From Spirosoma montaniterrae (lineage in GTDB: Bacteria > Bacteroidota > Bacteroidia > Cytophagales > Spirosomataceae), in NCBI RefSeq assembly GCF_001988955.1, contig NZ_CP014263.1:1736001-1800000 (forward strand): 64,000 bases of DNA. Direction: 5' to 3'. The position numbers and the translations under genes are program-made. Of the stretch, positions 26,030-33,270 are shown in pieces (position 1 is the stretch's first letter; the number at the start of each line of letters is the position of its first letter). The notes under the pieces were generated by a model, which was not told the DNA's origin, did no database searches, and saw only the letters and a program-made list of their open reading frames with translations.

Positions 26030-26400
26030 GGGGTAAAGTTAGCTAAAAAGGGCCACCCAAGCGGGGCGTTTCTGGTATGAGCCGCACCCCGCCGAACGAG
26101 CAAAGACTTGACCTCTGGAACGCGCTACCTGTCGACAAGATGCTGACTTGCAACCACTTGATGAACCCACGCTCCCCGCTGGCATTGGGATGTCCTCAAC
26201 TTGGCTCCGCAGGCGAGCAACCTGTCGCCCGAACGATGGCAGCGCAGAGCGGAACCACAGCTCACCGCAAACCCTCTTTCCTTTTAAGGGTATAAGAAAT
26301 AAATTTCTTTTTCATGTCAAAATATGCAAAAGGTGTTGACTGTTGACATTCAAGTGATTGATTTTCAGCGTAAATAAGTATTTATATTTTGTGTCAAAAG
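26030..26400. repeat. Array II spacer with direct repeat and decayed repeat units
   Basis: No gene seen. Contents: the 38-bp repeat (26056-26093), CGCTACCTGTCGACAAGATG at about 26123 followed by an indistinct remnant of a hairpin (about 26168-26215), then GCAACCTGTCGCCCGAACGA at about 26218 with GGCAGCGCAGAGCGG. From 26280 to 26400 the DNA is AT-rich without repeats and is the 3' region of the HEPN gene. Confidence 0.6.
26056..26093. repeat. 38-bp direct repeat, right copy
   Basis: Matches 25113-25150 with one substitution. Together they bracket the nuclease gene plus about 25 bp, as expected of a gene mobilised between two repeat units. Confidence 0.8.
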
Positions 26401-26982
26401 TCATGCCCCAACCTGTTTAATCCAGTCTCTGATAAACATTCCTATCCTCTCTATGTCTTGATCAACCAACTCCCCACTGTGCATAATTACGTTTCGGGAT
26501 CTTTCAATCGTTCTTATTATCTGTTCAGCCCACTCTTGGGAAATTATATAAGGTTGAAAGTCAATCCAGTTATTTTTGATGATAATAAACAAGTCACCAA
26601 ACTCCGTGTAGTTAATAATGGAATCCCCTCTTGGGGTATGCCAACGTATTTTACTCTCCTCGAGCCGTCTGGATTCTGCCTTTTTCTTAATACCTTCCAT
26701 TACTTTCAGTTCCCACCAATTCTCACCATGATTTTCTAAGAGTACGTTTGCTACAAATTTTCTAACCGTGTTTTCGAAGGCGCTTACACCTGTATAGACG
26801 ATTGCCATTTTCCGGGCGGTCTTTACCAAGTCTTCATCAAGCTCATTAATACCCAAACTATTGATTATTTCTTGACCCTCTTGTGCAGTAAACGTTCGCT
26901 TCCTAATGCAAGAGGTTTTTTCAAGAGCATTTAACGTTAAGAGACCTCTAAAGGCAAAATTATATATTGGGTCAGTATTCAT
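26401..26982 (-). CDS. Swt1-type HEPN domain protein, probable RNase partner of DUF5343 protein
   Basis: 193 residues. Helical throughout, with ARKMAIVYTGVSAFENTVRK near residues 55-75, LENHGENWWELKVMEGIKKK, NYTEFGDLFIIIKNNWIDFQ and the HEPN signature RTIERSRNVIMHSGELVDQD (R-X4-H). HEPN proteins are usually metal-independent RNases in toxin-antitoxin, abortive infection and defence systems. The start ATG overlaps the stop of the upstream DUF5343 gene (ATGA at 26979-26982), so the two are translationally coupled and should work together. Confidence 0.8.
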   Translation of the reverse strand: MNTDPIYNFAFRGLLTLNALEKTSCIRKRTFTAQEGQEIINSLGINELDEDLVKTARKMAIVYTGVSAFENTVRKFVANVLLENHGENWWELKVMEGIKKKAESRRLEESKIRWHTPRGDSIINYTEFGDLFIIIKNNWIDFQPYIISQEWAEQIIRTIERSRNVIMHSGELVDQDIERIGMFIRDWIKQVGA

Positions 26983-27623
26983 AAAAGATGTCGTTTTAAG
27001 CTCTCAAAAATTGCATCATAAACAGCTATATCTTTAGTTTCGGGTAGGTGAATCTGAATATTATAATGAAGTTCTGTATTTATAGACTTGTTTACTAAAG
27101 GCTGTAAATCGTGTTGCTCAAAGATTGGATTGTAAGAATTTTTGCTTTTTTCTTCTTGATTTATCTTGACCTCTGGCTCTTGTTTGACTAAGTTTTTAGT
27201 TTGCGTGAAATCTGCTATCTCACATAACGCCTTAAAAGTGTTCGCGGTCAATTGTAGAATTTTATCTGATGCTTTACCTTGAAGTATTGTCTTTAATTTG
27301 TTTTTTATATCGCTTATAGTCATCTCATTTGCTCTAATATTCAATTGAAATAAATCGCCGAAGGCTTCACGAATACTATCCGCAAGTATAAATTTTGATT
27401 GGGAGCTATCCAAAAACTGGAAATAACGATCAGTTGGAACGCTATTATTATCTATAAAACCGAGACCCTTCAACATTTTTATCAATAGCCTATCACTTGT
27501 ACTTTTAAAGCCAAGTTGCTCTAAAAACTTAGTGGTGAATTTGGGAGGGGCTTGTGCATTCGCAATAGATTGCAAGAAATTGCCAAGATTTTTGGTGGTC
27601 ATTAAATAAAAGTCGGCTATCAT
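26979..27623 (-). CDS. DUF5343 family protein, first gene of a DUF5343-HEPN pair
   Basis: 214 residues. MIADFYLMTTKNLGNFLQSI, then PPKFTTKFLEQLGFKSTSDR, LLIKMLKGLGFIDNNSVPTD and FGDLFQLNIRANEMTISDIK are the DUF5343 pattern, a tandem winged-helix-like domain (about 1-140). The C-terminal ~75 residues contain HYNIQIHLPETKDIAVYDAI, probably a separate small module. DUF5343 proteins are unstudied but recur next to toxins and in defence islands. ATG 27623 is preferred because the family has six to eight residues before the TKNL motif. Confidence 0.78.
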   Translation of the reverse strand: MIADFYLMTTKNLGNFLQSIANAQAPPKFTTKFLEQLGFKSTSDRLLIKMLKGLGFIDNNSVPTDRYFQFLDSSQSKFILADSIREAFGDLFQLNIRANEMTISDIKNKLKTILQGKASDKILQLTANTFKALCEIADFTQTKNLVKQEPEVKINQEEKSKNSYNPIFEQHDLQPLVNKSINTELHYNIQIHLPETKDIAVYDAIFESLKRHLL

Positions 27624-28092
27624 AAATATGGTCTGGTTTTATCGTTTATTGAGACGAACTCTGTGTATCTCAGAAGCTGATTAACTCATTTTGTTACTAA
27701 ACTCAAAGTGCCTATTGTCGCACGGAGCTTGAAAATGGGAGCCTGAACTTGCCCAACAGGGGCGTGCGGACTGTCAGCCGAACGACGGAAATGAAAGCCC
27801 ACCACTTGATTCACTCAGGCGTGCGCTTTGTCGCCCGAAAAACGGCCCACACGCAGCCCGACGGCCCCTGAGCCGTGCGACCTGTCACACGGAAAACCGA
27901 ATACGCACAAGCCAAATGCTTGGACGGGCCACCCAACGCCCCCATGTGTTGATGGTGAGCAAGTTAGTTACCTGAACGCATGAACGCAAGACCTTTACAC
28001 ACATGGCTTCGTTGGGCTGTTCGCTCAACCTTGCGGCCCGCTTCCTGTCGCCCGAATCCCCGCCCATGCGGAGTGAAACACAGTACATACAA
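27624..28092. repeat. Array II spacer: ~58-bp repeats and attC-like hairpin 4
   Basis: Units: GCCCAACAGGGGCGTGCGGA at about 27749, CTCAGGCGTGCGCTTTGTCG at about 27815, GAGCCGTGCGACCTGTCACA at about 27870, then the hairpin, and TGCGGCCCGCTTCCTGTCGC at about 28030 with CATGCGGAGTG. Stops short of the next cargo gene; nothing coding. Confidence 0.7.
27931..28017. other. attC-like hairpin 4 (array II)
   Basis: 87 bp. Boxes ACCCAAC (27931-27937) and GTTGGGC (28011-28017). Arms ACCCAACGCCCCCATGTGT and ACACATGGCTTCGTTGGGC pair except for a 3-bp internal mismatch, as between the R and L boxes of attC. The interior TTGATGGTGAGCAAGTTAGT and GACCTTTACAC match hairpins 1 and 2. Lies 76 bp beyond the stop of the 28.1-kb gene. 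Confidence 0.6.
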
Positions 28093-29067
28093 TCACATCT
28101 GACTCTTTATTAGATCAGTTACAACGCTTGTTCCTACTTTTGTGGCAAAGTCGAAAACCCACTTACCTGCTGCGGTCAAATGCTTTATCAGTTTGCTGCC
28201 ATTCTTTTCTTTGGCTGCGAGTTCAGCATTTGCGACTTCTCCAATAGCTTGGTAATGTTCTGGTGAGGTAGCATTAGGCAACAAGGCTTGGCGCAGTAAG
28301 GACAGTTCTTCTGCCAACTGTTCATAATTTAGATTGTCGGCGAGAGGGTTGTTCATTTGATTGAACGTATTACCGCTTGCCGAAGAATTTGGGCCAACTG
28401 CGCCTGCTTGATTCACATGATATTGGTCTCCCATATTATTGTGATAATGGTTGGTTACAAAAACTTGTTCTATCTGTTCAACTTCATCGTCAGAAGCCAA
28501 CCATTTCCAAGCGTTTAGATGACCATAAAAAGGAACAGTTTTATAGTCATTGTACTCAGCATGAGAAAAAAAGACTTGTCGCTCATGAAATCTACAGTTT
28601 ATATTGAAATCAAAGAACCCATAGCGGGAAGTGCATTCTACGTAAACGACAAATCTGTGCTTGTCATCATCTCTAAAAACATTCTTTGTAAACTCTCTCC
28701 CTTCACTTCGTGCGTCGGTAACATTTACATTGGTTGGTACGGCAAACTCAGGTAGGTATAAAGCGTAGTATGTCAGTTCTCCCCTTTGTGTTGGAACTCT
28801 TTGCCAAGTAGTCTTGAAGATATATTCAGAGCCTATTTTATAAAAATTATTTGCCGAAATCTTTACCTGACGACATGATGATTCTTTGGAATGGAATATA
28901 GTCTCGTACTCTTGGTCCATAAAGTAGAAAGGCCCTCTTCTCCTATGTGAATACTCATTGGGAAAAGCAACCCATAAATCCCCAATGCTATCATTAGCTT
29001 TAAGTTGAAATGATTTGGCTGTGCCGTCCCATTCAATCTGTTCGTGAATAATTGCGTGAATATTCAT
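28093..29067 (-). CDS. Hypothetical protein with conserved C-terminal module, array II cargo
   Basis: 324 residues, no signal or membrane anchor. An N-terminal beta-rich domain (about 1-200; RGPFYFMDQEYETIFHSKES, TYYALYLPEFAVPTNVNVTD) is followed by a low-complexity linker GDQYHVNQAGAVGPNSSASG and a helical tail (LNYEQLAEELSLLRQALLPN, then AAGKWVFDFATKVGTSVVTD). The linker plus tail resembles a module I have seen at the ends of other bacterial accessory proteins, but I cannot name it. First cargo gene next to the attI-like end of array II. Function unknown. Confidence 0.65.
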   Translation of the reverse strand: MNIHAIIHEQIEWDGTAKSFQLKANDSIGDLWVAFPNEYSHRRRGPFYFMDQEYETIFHSKESSCRQVKISANNFYKIGSEYIFKTTWQRVPTQRGELTYYALYLPEFAVPTNVNVTDARSEGREFTKNVFRDDDKHRFVVYVECTSRYGFFDFNINCRFHERQVFFSHAEYNDYKTVPFYGHLNAWKWLASDDEVEQIEQVFVTNHYHNNMGDQYHVNQAGAVGPNSSASGNTFNQMNNPLADNLNYEQLAEELSLLRQALLPNATSPEHYQAIGEVANAELAAKEKNGSKLIKHLTAAGKWVFDFATKVGTSVVTDLIKSQM

Positions 29068-29338
29068 ATCAATTTCCTTATCTAATGTTCGGTCTGATTT
29101 TTGCCCACCGAGCGAGAAGCGGACAACGCACGAAATCCGATTTTACCGTGTCAAATCAACTGTCCCTACCGGGGCGTTTACCCTGTCGCCAGGGAGCCAG
29201 ACTATGAAGTCAAACACTTGACTAACAGGGGCGTTTACCTTGTCAACCAGAAGCTGGATGTTGAAGCCACCGGCCCGACCTTGCGGCCTGCACCCTGTCG
29301 CCCGGACACTGGACGTTGAAGCACTTTTTGAACCGTCC
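29068..29338. repeat. Array II right end: three tandem ~60-bp repeat units
   Basis: Units: CCTACCGGGGCGTTTACCCT (from about 29165), ACTAACAGGGGCGTTTACCT (from about 29222) continuing TGTCAACCAGAAGCTGGATG, and GACCTTGCGGCCTGCACCCT (from about 29277) continuing GTCGCCCGGACACTGG and AAGCACTTTTTGAACC. The last segment is the one that precedes hairpins 1 and 2 in array I. Confidence 0.7.
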
Positions 29339-29395
29339 GCCCAACAAATCATTGTACGCAAAACTACGGAACTACAAACAGTTGATAATGAGTTA
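29339..29395. other. attI-like junction at the right end of array II
   Basis: GCCCAAC (29339-29345; GTTGGGC on the minus strand) joins array repeats to a flank AAATCATTGTACGCAAAACT, then ACGGAACTACAAACAG. This flank matches the one beyond ACCCAAC at 15012 (TGTACGCAAGACTGCGGAAC). A 9-bp inverted repeat AACAAATCA / TGATTTGTT (29343 / 29412) lies just inside it. Confidence 0.45.
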
Positions 29396-29481
29396 ACAAT
29401 AGTTCTGTAATATTGATTTGTTTTGTGGTGTTGCTGACTGCTTTGATAAAGAAAAAGGATTGGCATGACACGCACAAATTT

Positions 29482-29751
29482 ATGCCTGCCAAATTAATTA
29501 AACGGTATGTGCAGCTACAAAAAGCTGTTCAACGAGTGTGGGATATTGACGGATATCCTACCTATTTTTTTGACGAGAAAGGGCAGCTTTATCGATTTAC
29601 GGCACGGGGCGACGTGAAGCCGCTGCGCCGTACAGTGAAACGGTACACGCAGGGCTACACCCTGAAAAGCCGGTTTTATAGCTTGTCGCAGTTGAGACCA
29701 ATGCTAAGGCGGCACGAGGTTATAAACCGCTCTGATTTACATGGGCTGTGA
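29482..29751 (+). CDS. Small hypothetical protein beside the attI-like junction, duplicated beside array I
   Basis: 89 residues from ATG 29482 (MPAKLIKRYVQLQKAVQRVW); a more upstream start at 29413 is less likely because the array I copy diverges there. It contains IDGYPTYFFDEKGQLYRFTA and YTLKSRFYSLSQLRPMLRRH, reminiscent of NUMOD-type DNA-contact motifs, but it has no nuclease or tyrosine-recombinase residues. It is transcribed away from array II, in the place where an integron integrase would be. The last 32 bp overlap the convergent SUMT gene. Confidence 0.6.
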   Translation: MPAKLIKRYVQLQKAVQRVWDIDGYPTYFFDEKGQLYRFTARGDVKPLRRTVKRYTQGYTLKSRFYSLSQLRPMLRRHEVINRSDLHGL

Positions 29752-30472
29752 CATGCTCCGTGACGTTCGGAAGTCCGGCCACTTCGCCGATTACAATGAT
29801 GGCCGGGTTATCGATGCCCGCCTGTTCGGTACGGTCAACAATCGTGTCTACGCGGCCAACTACGGTACGTTGTTCAGGGAGGGTGCCGTTCTGGATAATG
29901 GCAACGGGCGTGTGGGCTTTACCGGCGTTGGTAAAAGCGGCCATGATTGCCGGGAGTTTGTGCATACCCATCAGCACCACCACCGTGGCCGACGATTGGG
30001 CGGCTAACTGTAAATCAGCCGAGAGCTTGCCGTCTTTGGTTGTACCCGTCACGACCCAGAAACTCTCCGACAGGCCGCGCGTTGTAAGCGGCACCCCCGC
30101 CGAGGCCGGTACGGCATAACTGCTCGATAGCCCCGGCACCACATCGACCAAGAGGCCATGTTGCCGGGCGTACGCCACTTCTTCGTAGCCGCGCCCGAAC
30201 ACGAACGAGTCGCCCCCTTTCAGCCGCACTACGTGGCCGTAGTGCCGGGCATAATGCACAATTAGTGGGTTAATGTCTTCCTGCATACACGAATACGCCC
30301 CCCGTCGTTTGCCCACATACACCTTCAGCGCGTCGGGGCGGCAGTACTCGAGCAGTTCGGGCGATACCAGTGCGTCATACATCACCACGTCGGCAGTGCG
30401 TAACGCCTTGATTCCCTTTACCGTTATCAAATCCGGGTCACCCGGCCCGGCTCCTACAAGTGTGAGTTTCAT
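29720..30472 (-). CDS. cobA: Uroporphyrinogen-III C-methyltransferase (SUMT)
   Basis: 250 residues from ATG 30472 (MKLTLVGAGPGDPDLITVKG); an upstream ATG at 30541 lies in simple repeats. Key motifs: GAGPGDPDLIT, YDALVSPELLEYC, VRLKGGDSFVFGRGYEEV, VPGLSSSYAVPASAGVPLTT and the VLMGMHKLPAIMAAF segment. It methylates uroporphyrinogen III at C2 and C7 to precorrin-2 with S-adenosylmethionine, the entry to siroheme. It follows the siroheme-dependent reductase gene on the same strand, so it probably supplies its cofactor. Confidence 0.93.
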   Translation of the reverse strand: MKLTLVGAGPGDPDLITVKGIKALRTADVVMYDALVSPELLEYCRPDALKVYVGKRRGAYSCMQEDINPLIVHYARHYGHVVRLKGGDSFVFGRGYEEVAYARQHGLLVDVVPGLSSSYAVPASAGVPLTTRGLSESFWVVTGTTKDGKLSADLQLAAQSSATVVVLMGMHKLPAIMAAFTNAGKAHTPVAIIQNGTLPEQRTVVGRVDTIVDRTEQAGIDNPAIIVIGEVAGLPNVTEHVTAHVNQSGL

Positions 30473-30477
30473 GTTGA

Positions 30478-30570
30478 ATGATTGAATGATTGAGTGGTTG
30501 AATGATTGAGTGGTTGAATGGTGTGCGATAGTCTCATTCAATCATTCAACCACTCAATCACTCAACCATT
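30478..30570. repeat. Simple repeats (TGAATGATTGAG-type) forming an inverted repeat
   Basis: ATTGAGTGGTTGAATG occurs twice in tandem (about 30489-30523), and the complement CATTCAACCACTCAATCA follows (about 30544-30561). The region lies between the reductase and SUMT genes. Related runs occur inside the lactonase-like gene (62668-62718). Confidence 0.7.
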
Positions 30571-32788
30571 AGCTATCCTGCGCCTGTACTAATTCGTGTA
30601 ATTCGGGGGTGCCTTCGAGGGCAATCCGGGTTTCGCGCCAGGTTTCTACGGCTTGATGGAACTGCGCGGCCTGCGCCACAAACCGGCGGGCGAAGGCTTC
30701 CGACGGTTCCTGTTTGTTGATGCTGAATACCAGCGTTTTAAATTCGCCTTCTTCGGTATGAAAATCCGCTTCGCCCGCAAACGTCCGGTCGAAATCGTTT
30801 ACGATGCCGTGTTGGGTGTTGGTTGGTACGTCGCGACTCATCAGCCCGGCTTTCGCGCTCGTAATGAACACGTTGTAGGCGTGGTAGAGCGCGTCGGCCC
30901 AGCGGCTGTCGGCGAGGGCTTCATTGGCCCAGCCGAGTTTTTCGGCGGCTTCGGTCAGGGTTGTTGCCACAAGGTCGATCAGTACGCTGGCGCACTCGCC
31001 AACGCCCACCTCCGTTACATACGCTTCCGTATGGTCCCAGTCGATGTAATCGCTGTCGATCAGCGTTTTGAGGTCGGCCAGCGGTTTCAGTAGCTGATAA
31101 AAATAGTTTTTCCCCTGCCGGGCGTAGTAGTCGCTGTAGTATTCGTCCTCGAAGGCGTTGGTCTCAAAATCGCGCAGCAGCGACCGTAATACGTCAGGCC
31201 CGCGTTTGCTGGGTACTTTAATCACCTTGTCGGCAATCAGCCCTTCGCCTTTGCCGTTGAAACCGCCACCCAGCAGCACCTGTAGGGCAGGCAGCACGTA
31301 GGCTCCGTTTTTGAGCGACGAGCCGTGGAAGCCGATGTTGGCTACCGAATGCTGACCGCAGCCGTTCATACAACCCGAAATCTTGATTTTGATGTCGTTG
31401 TTGTAAATGATGTCGGGAAACTCCTCGCGCATCATGGTTTCCAACGCCCTTGTGATGCCGTAGCTGCTCGAAATGGCGAGGTTGCAGGTGTCGGTGCCGG
31501 GGCAGGTCGTAATGTCGGCGGTGGTGTCGAAGCCCGGTTCGGCCAGCCCCAGCGCGTCGAGGGCGTCGAAAACGGCGGGCAGGTGTTCGGGCCGCACAAA
31601 CCGCAGCAGATACCCCTGATTCACCGTTACGCGGATATCATCGGCGGCATACTGCTTCACGACCTGCGCCAGTGCCCGCGCCGTATCCGAATGCATGTCG
31701 CCCAGCAACACCCGCAACTGCACGGCATACCAGCCCGACTGCTTTTGCTCGAAGACATTGGTTTTCAGCCAGGCGTCGTATTTTAGTGATGAGTGCCGCA
31801 ACGGATGTTGATGAGTGATGAGTGATGAGTGGACACCAACTGGTGAGGTGGACGGGGTCGAATGAGGATCATTACTCACCGTTGATTGCTCATCAACGTC
31901 CGTAACGTCCGTTGTGGCACTCATCACTGAAAACTGTTTGGTTTTCAAGGCTGGTGTTTCGTCTTCTACGCGCCGGAGCAGCTCGTCTAAGCCGATGTCG
32001 TTGAGGAGGTATTTCATCCGGGCTTTATGGCGTTTCTGGCGTTCGCCGTAGCGGTCGAATACGCGAATAACACCCTCGATGAACGGAATCACCCGCTCTT
32101 CGTCCAGAAACTCAAAGGCCGTCTGGGCCGGGAAAGGCTGTGCGCCCAAGCCACCGCCCAGCATCACTTTGAAGCCCCGCGTTTCGGTGCCATCGTCGTT
32201 CTGGCGGATGCGGGGTACCAGACCTACGTCGTGCATATACCCATAGGCCGAATCCTTTTCGCTCGATGAGACCGAAATCTTGAACTTGCGGCCCATGTCC
32301 TGACAAATCGGATTACGCAGGAAGTAGTCGAAAATGGCGTAGGCGTAGGGGGTAATGTCGAACGGCTCGTCGGGGTCGACACCGGCGCGGGCCGAACCCG
32401 TCACGTTTCTGACGGTATTGCCACAGGCTTCTTTCAGGGTTATGCCCGCGTCTTCGAGTTCGGCCCAAAGCCGGGGCGAGTCGGCGAGTTTTACGAAGTG
32501 AAGCTGAATATCCTGCCGGGTGGTGGCGTGCAGGTTGCCCGTCGCGTATTTATCCGACAGATCGGCAATGCGGATAAGCTGGTCGGCAGTGATGCGACCG
32601 TGGGGCAGTTTGATCCGAATCATCTGTACGCCCGGTTGCCGCTGTCCATACACGCCCCGCGTAAGCCTGAATTTTCGGAAGGCTTCATCGGCAATGCTGC
32701 CCGATTGAAACGAATTAATTTTCTGGTCGAGGTCGAGAATGTCGCGCCGGGCCGCTGCACTGACCTTGTCGCTGATCTGGATAGACAT
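30569..32788 (-). CDS. Siroheme [4Fe-4S] nitrite/sulfite reductase
   Basis: 739 residues. Two tandem ferredoxin-like/NIR-SIR modules: IRIKLPHGRITADQLIRIAD and DIQLHF in the first, VNQGYLLRFVRPEHLPAVFD in the second. The siroheme-cluster cysteines are in TCPGTDTCNLAIS and KISGCMNGCGQHSVANIGFH. It reduces sulfite to sulfide or nitrite to ammonia; the SUMT neighbour fits either. Odd: residues about 285-335 are a low-complexity Ser/Thr/His insertion (SNDPHSTPSTSPVGVHSSLI) encoded by TGATGAGTGATGAGTG repeats at 31790-31840, between the two modules, where it may be tolerated. Confidence 0.93.
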   Translation of the reverse strand: MSIQISDKVSAAARRDILDLDQKINSFQSGSIADEAFRKFRLTRGVYGQRQPGVQMIRIKLPHGRITADQLIRIADLSDKYATGNLHATTRQDIQLHFVKLADSPRLWAELEDAGITLKEACGNTVRNVTGSARAGVDPDEPFDITPYAYAIFDYFLRNPICQDMGRKFKISVSSSEKDSAYGYMHDVGLVPRIRQNDDGTETRGFKVMLGGGLGAQPFPAQTAFEFLDEERVIPFIEGVIRVFDRYGERQKRHKARMKYLLNDIGLDELLRRVEDETPALKTKQFSVMSATTDVTDVDEQSTVSNDPHSTPSTSPVGVHSSLITHQHPLRHSSLKYDAWLKTNVFEQKQSGWYAVQLRVLLGDMHSDTARALAQVVKQYAADDIRVTVNQGYLLRFVRPEHLPAVFDALDALGLAEPGFDTTADITTCPGTDTCNLAISSSYGITRALETMMREEFPDIIYNNDIKIKISGCMNGCGQHSVANIGFHGSSLKNGAYVLPALQVLLGGGFNGKGEGLIADKVIKVPSKRGPDVLRSLLRDFETNAFEDEYYSDYYARQGKNYFYQLLKPLADLKTLIDSDYIDWDHTEAYVTEVGVGECASVLIDLVATTLTEAAEKLGWANEALADSRWADALYHAYNVFITSAKAGLMSRDVPTNTQHGIVNDFDRTFAGEADFHTEEGEFKTLVFSINKQEPSEAFARRFVAQAAQFHQAVETWRETRIALEGTPELHELVQAQDS

Positions 32789-32949
32789 ATAGTATAAAGT
32801 CTATAGAATTAATAGTCTGAAATACTAAACGAAACGCCGGAGAACAAGTCCGGCGATCAAATCGTTTTTTCAGGTGCAAGTATAAGCAAAAACCGCAGGG
32901 CTTCAGTTCCGGGGTGGGGGGTGATTTAGTAATAAGGTATAACGATTGG

Positions 32950-33198
32950 TTATAGCACACCATGCCGGTCAGCACTTTGTTGCCAATCCAGGTCCATATC
33001 CCGAAACCGTCCGGCCACCCGGCTCAGAAACGGCTCATCGAGCAGTAGCAGCACCTCGTCGGCACTGCTAACGTCCAGTTCGCTGATTTTATACGTCTGC
33101 TCATACGGGCCTGCTTCGATTTTGACAATATATTTGCCATTCCAGGCATACAAGCCAATCTTGAATTGCGGGTTGGGAATATCCTGTACGTAACGCAT
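32950..33198 (-). CDS. Small conserved-looking hypothetical protein
   Basis: 82 residues, MRYVQDIPNPQFKIGLYAWN then GKYIVKIEAGPYEQTYKISE and DEVLLLLDEPFLSRVAGRFR. A compact alpha/beta soluble protein with regular host-like codon use. I do not recognise a function. It lies upstream of the reductase on the same strand (161 bp), divergent from the TPR lipoprotein gene. Confidence 0.65.
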   Translation of the reverse strand: MRYVQDIPNPQFKIGLYAWNGKYIVKIEAGPYEQTYKISELDVSSADEVLLLLDEPFLSRVAGRFRDMDLDWQQSADRHGVL

Positions 33199-33270
33199 TT
33201 TTTAGTGAAAAATGAAAAGTGAAAAATGAAGAATGATCGTATGAGTGAGGGGAGGGGTAACAGCAGGCTA

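Noticed and set aside
11430..29340. CRISPR array from the short repeats in arrays I and II
   Set aside because: Units are degenerate, irregularly spaced, interrupted by genes, and no cas genes are present.
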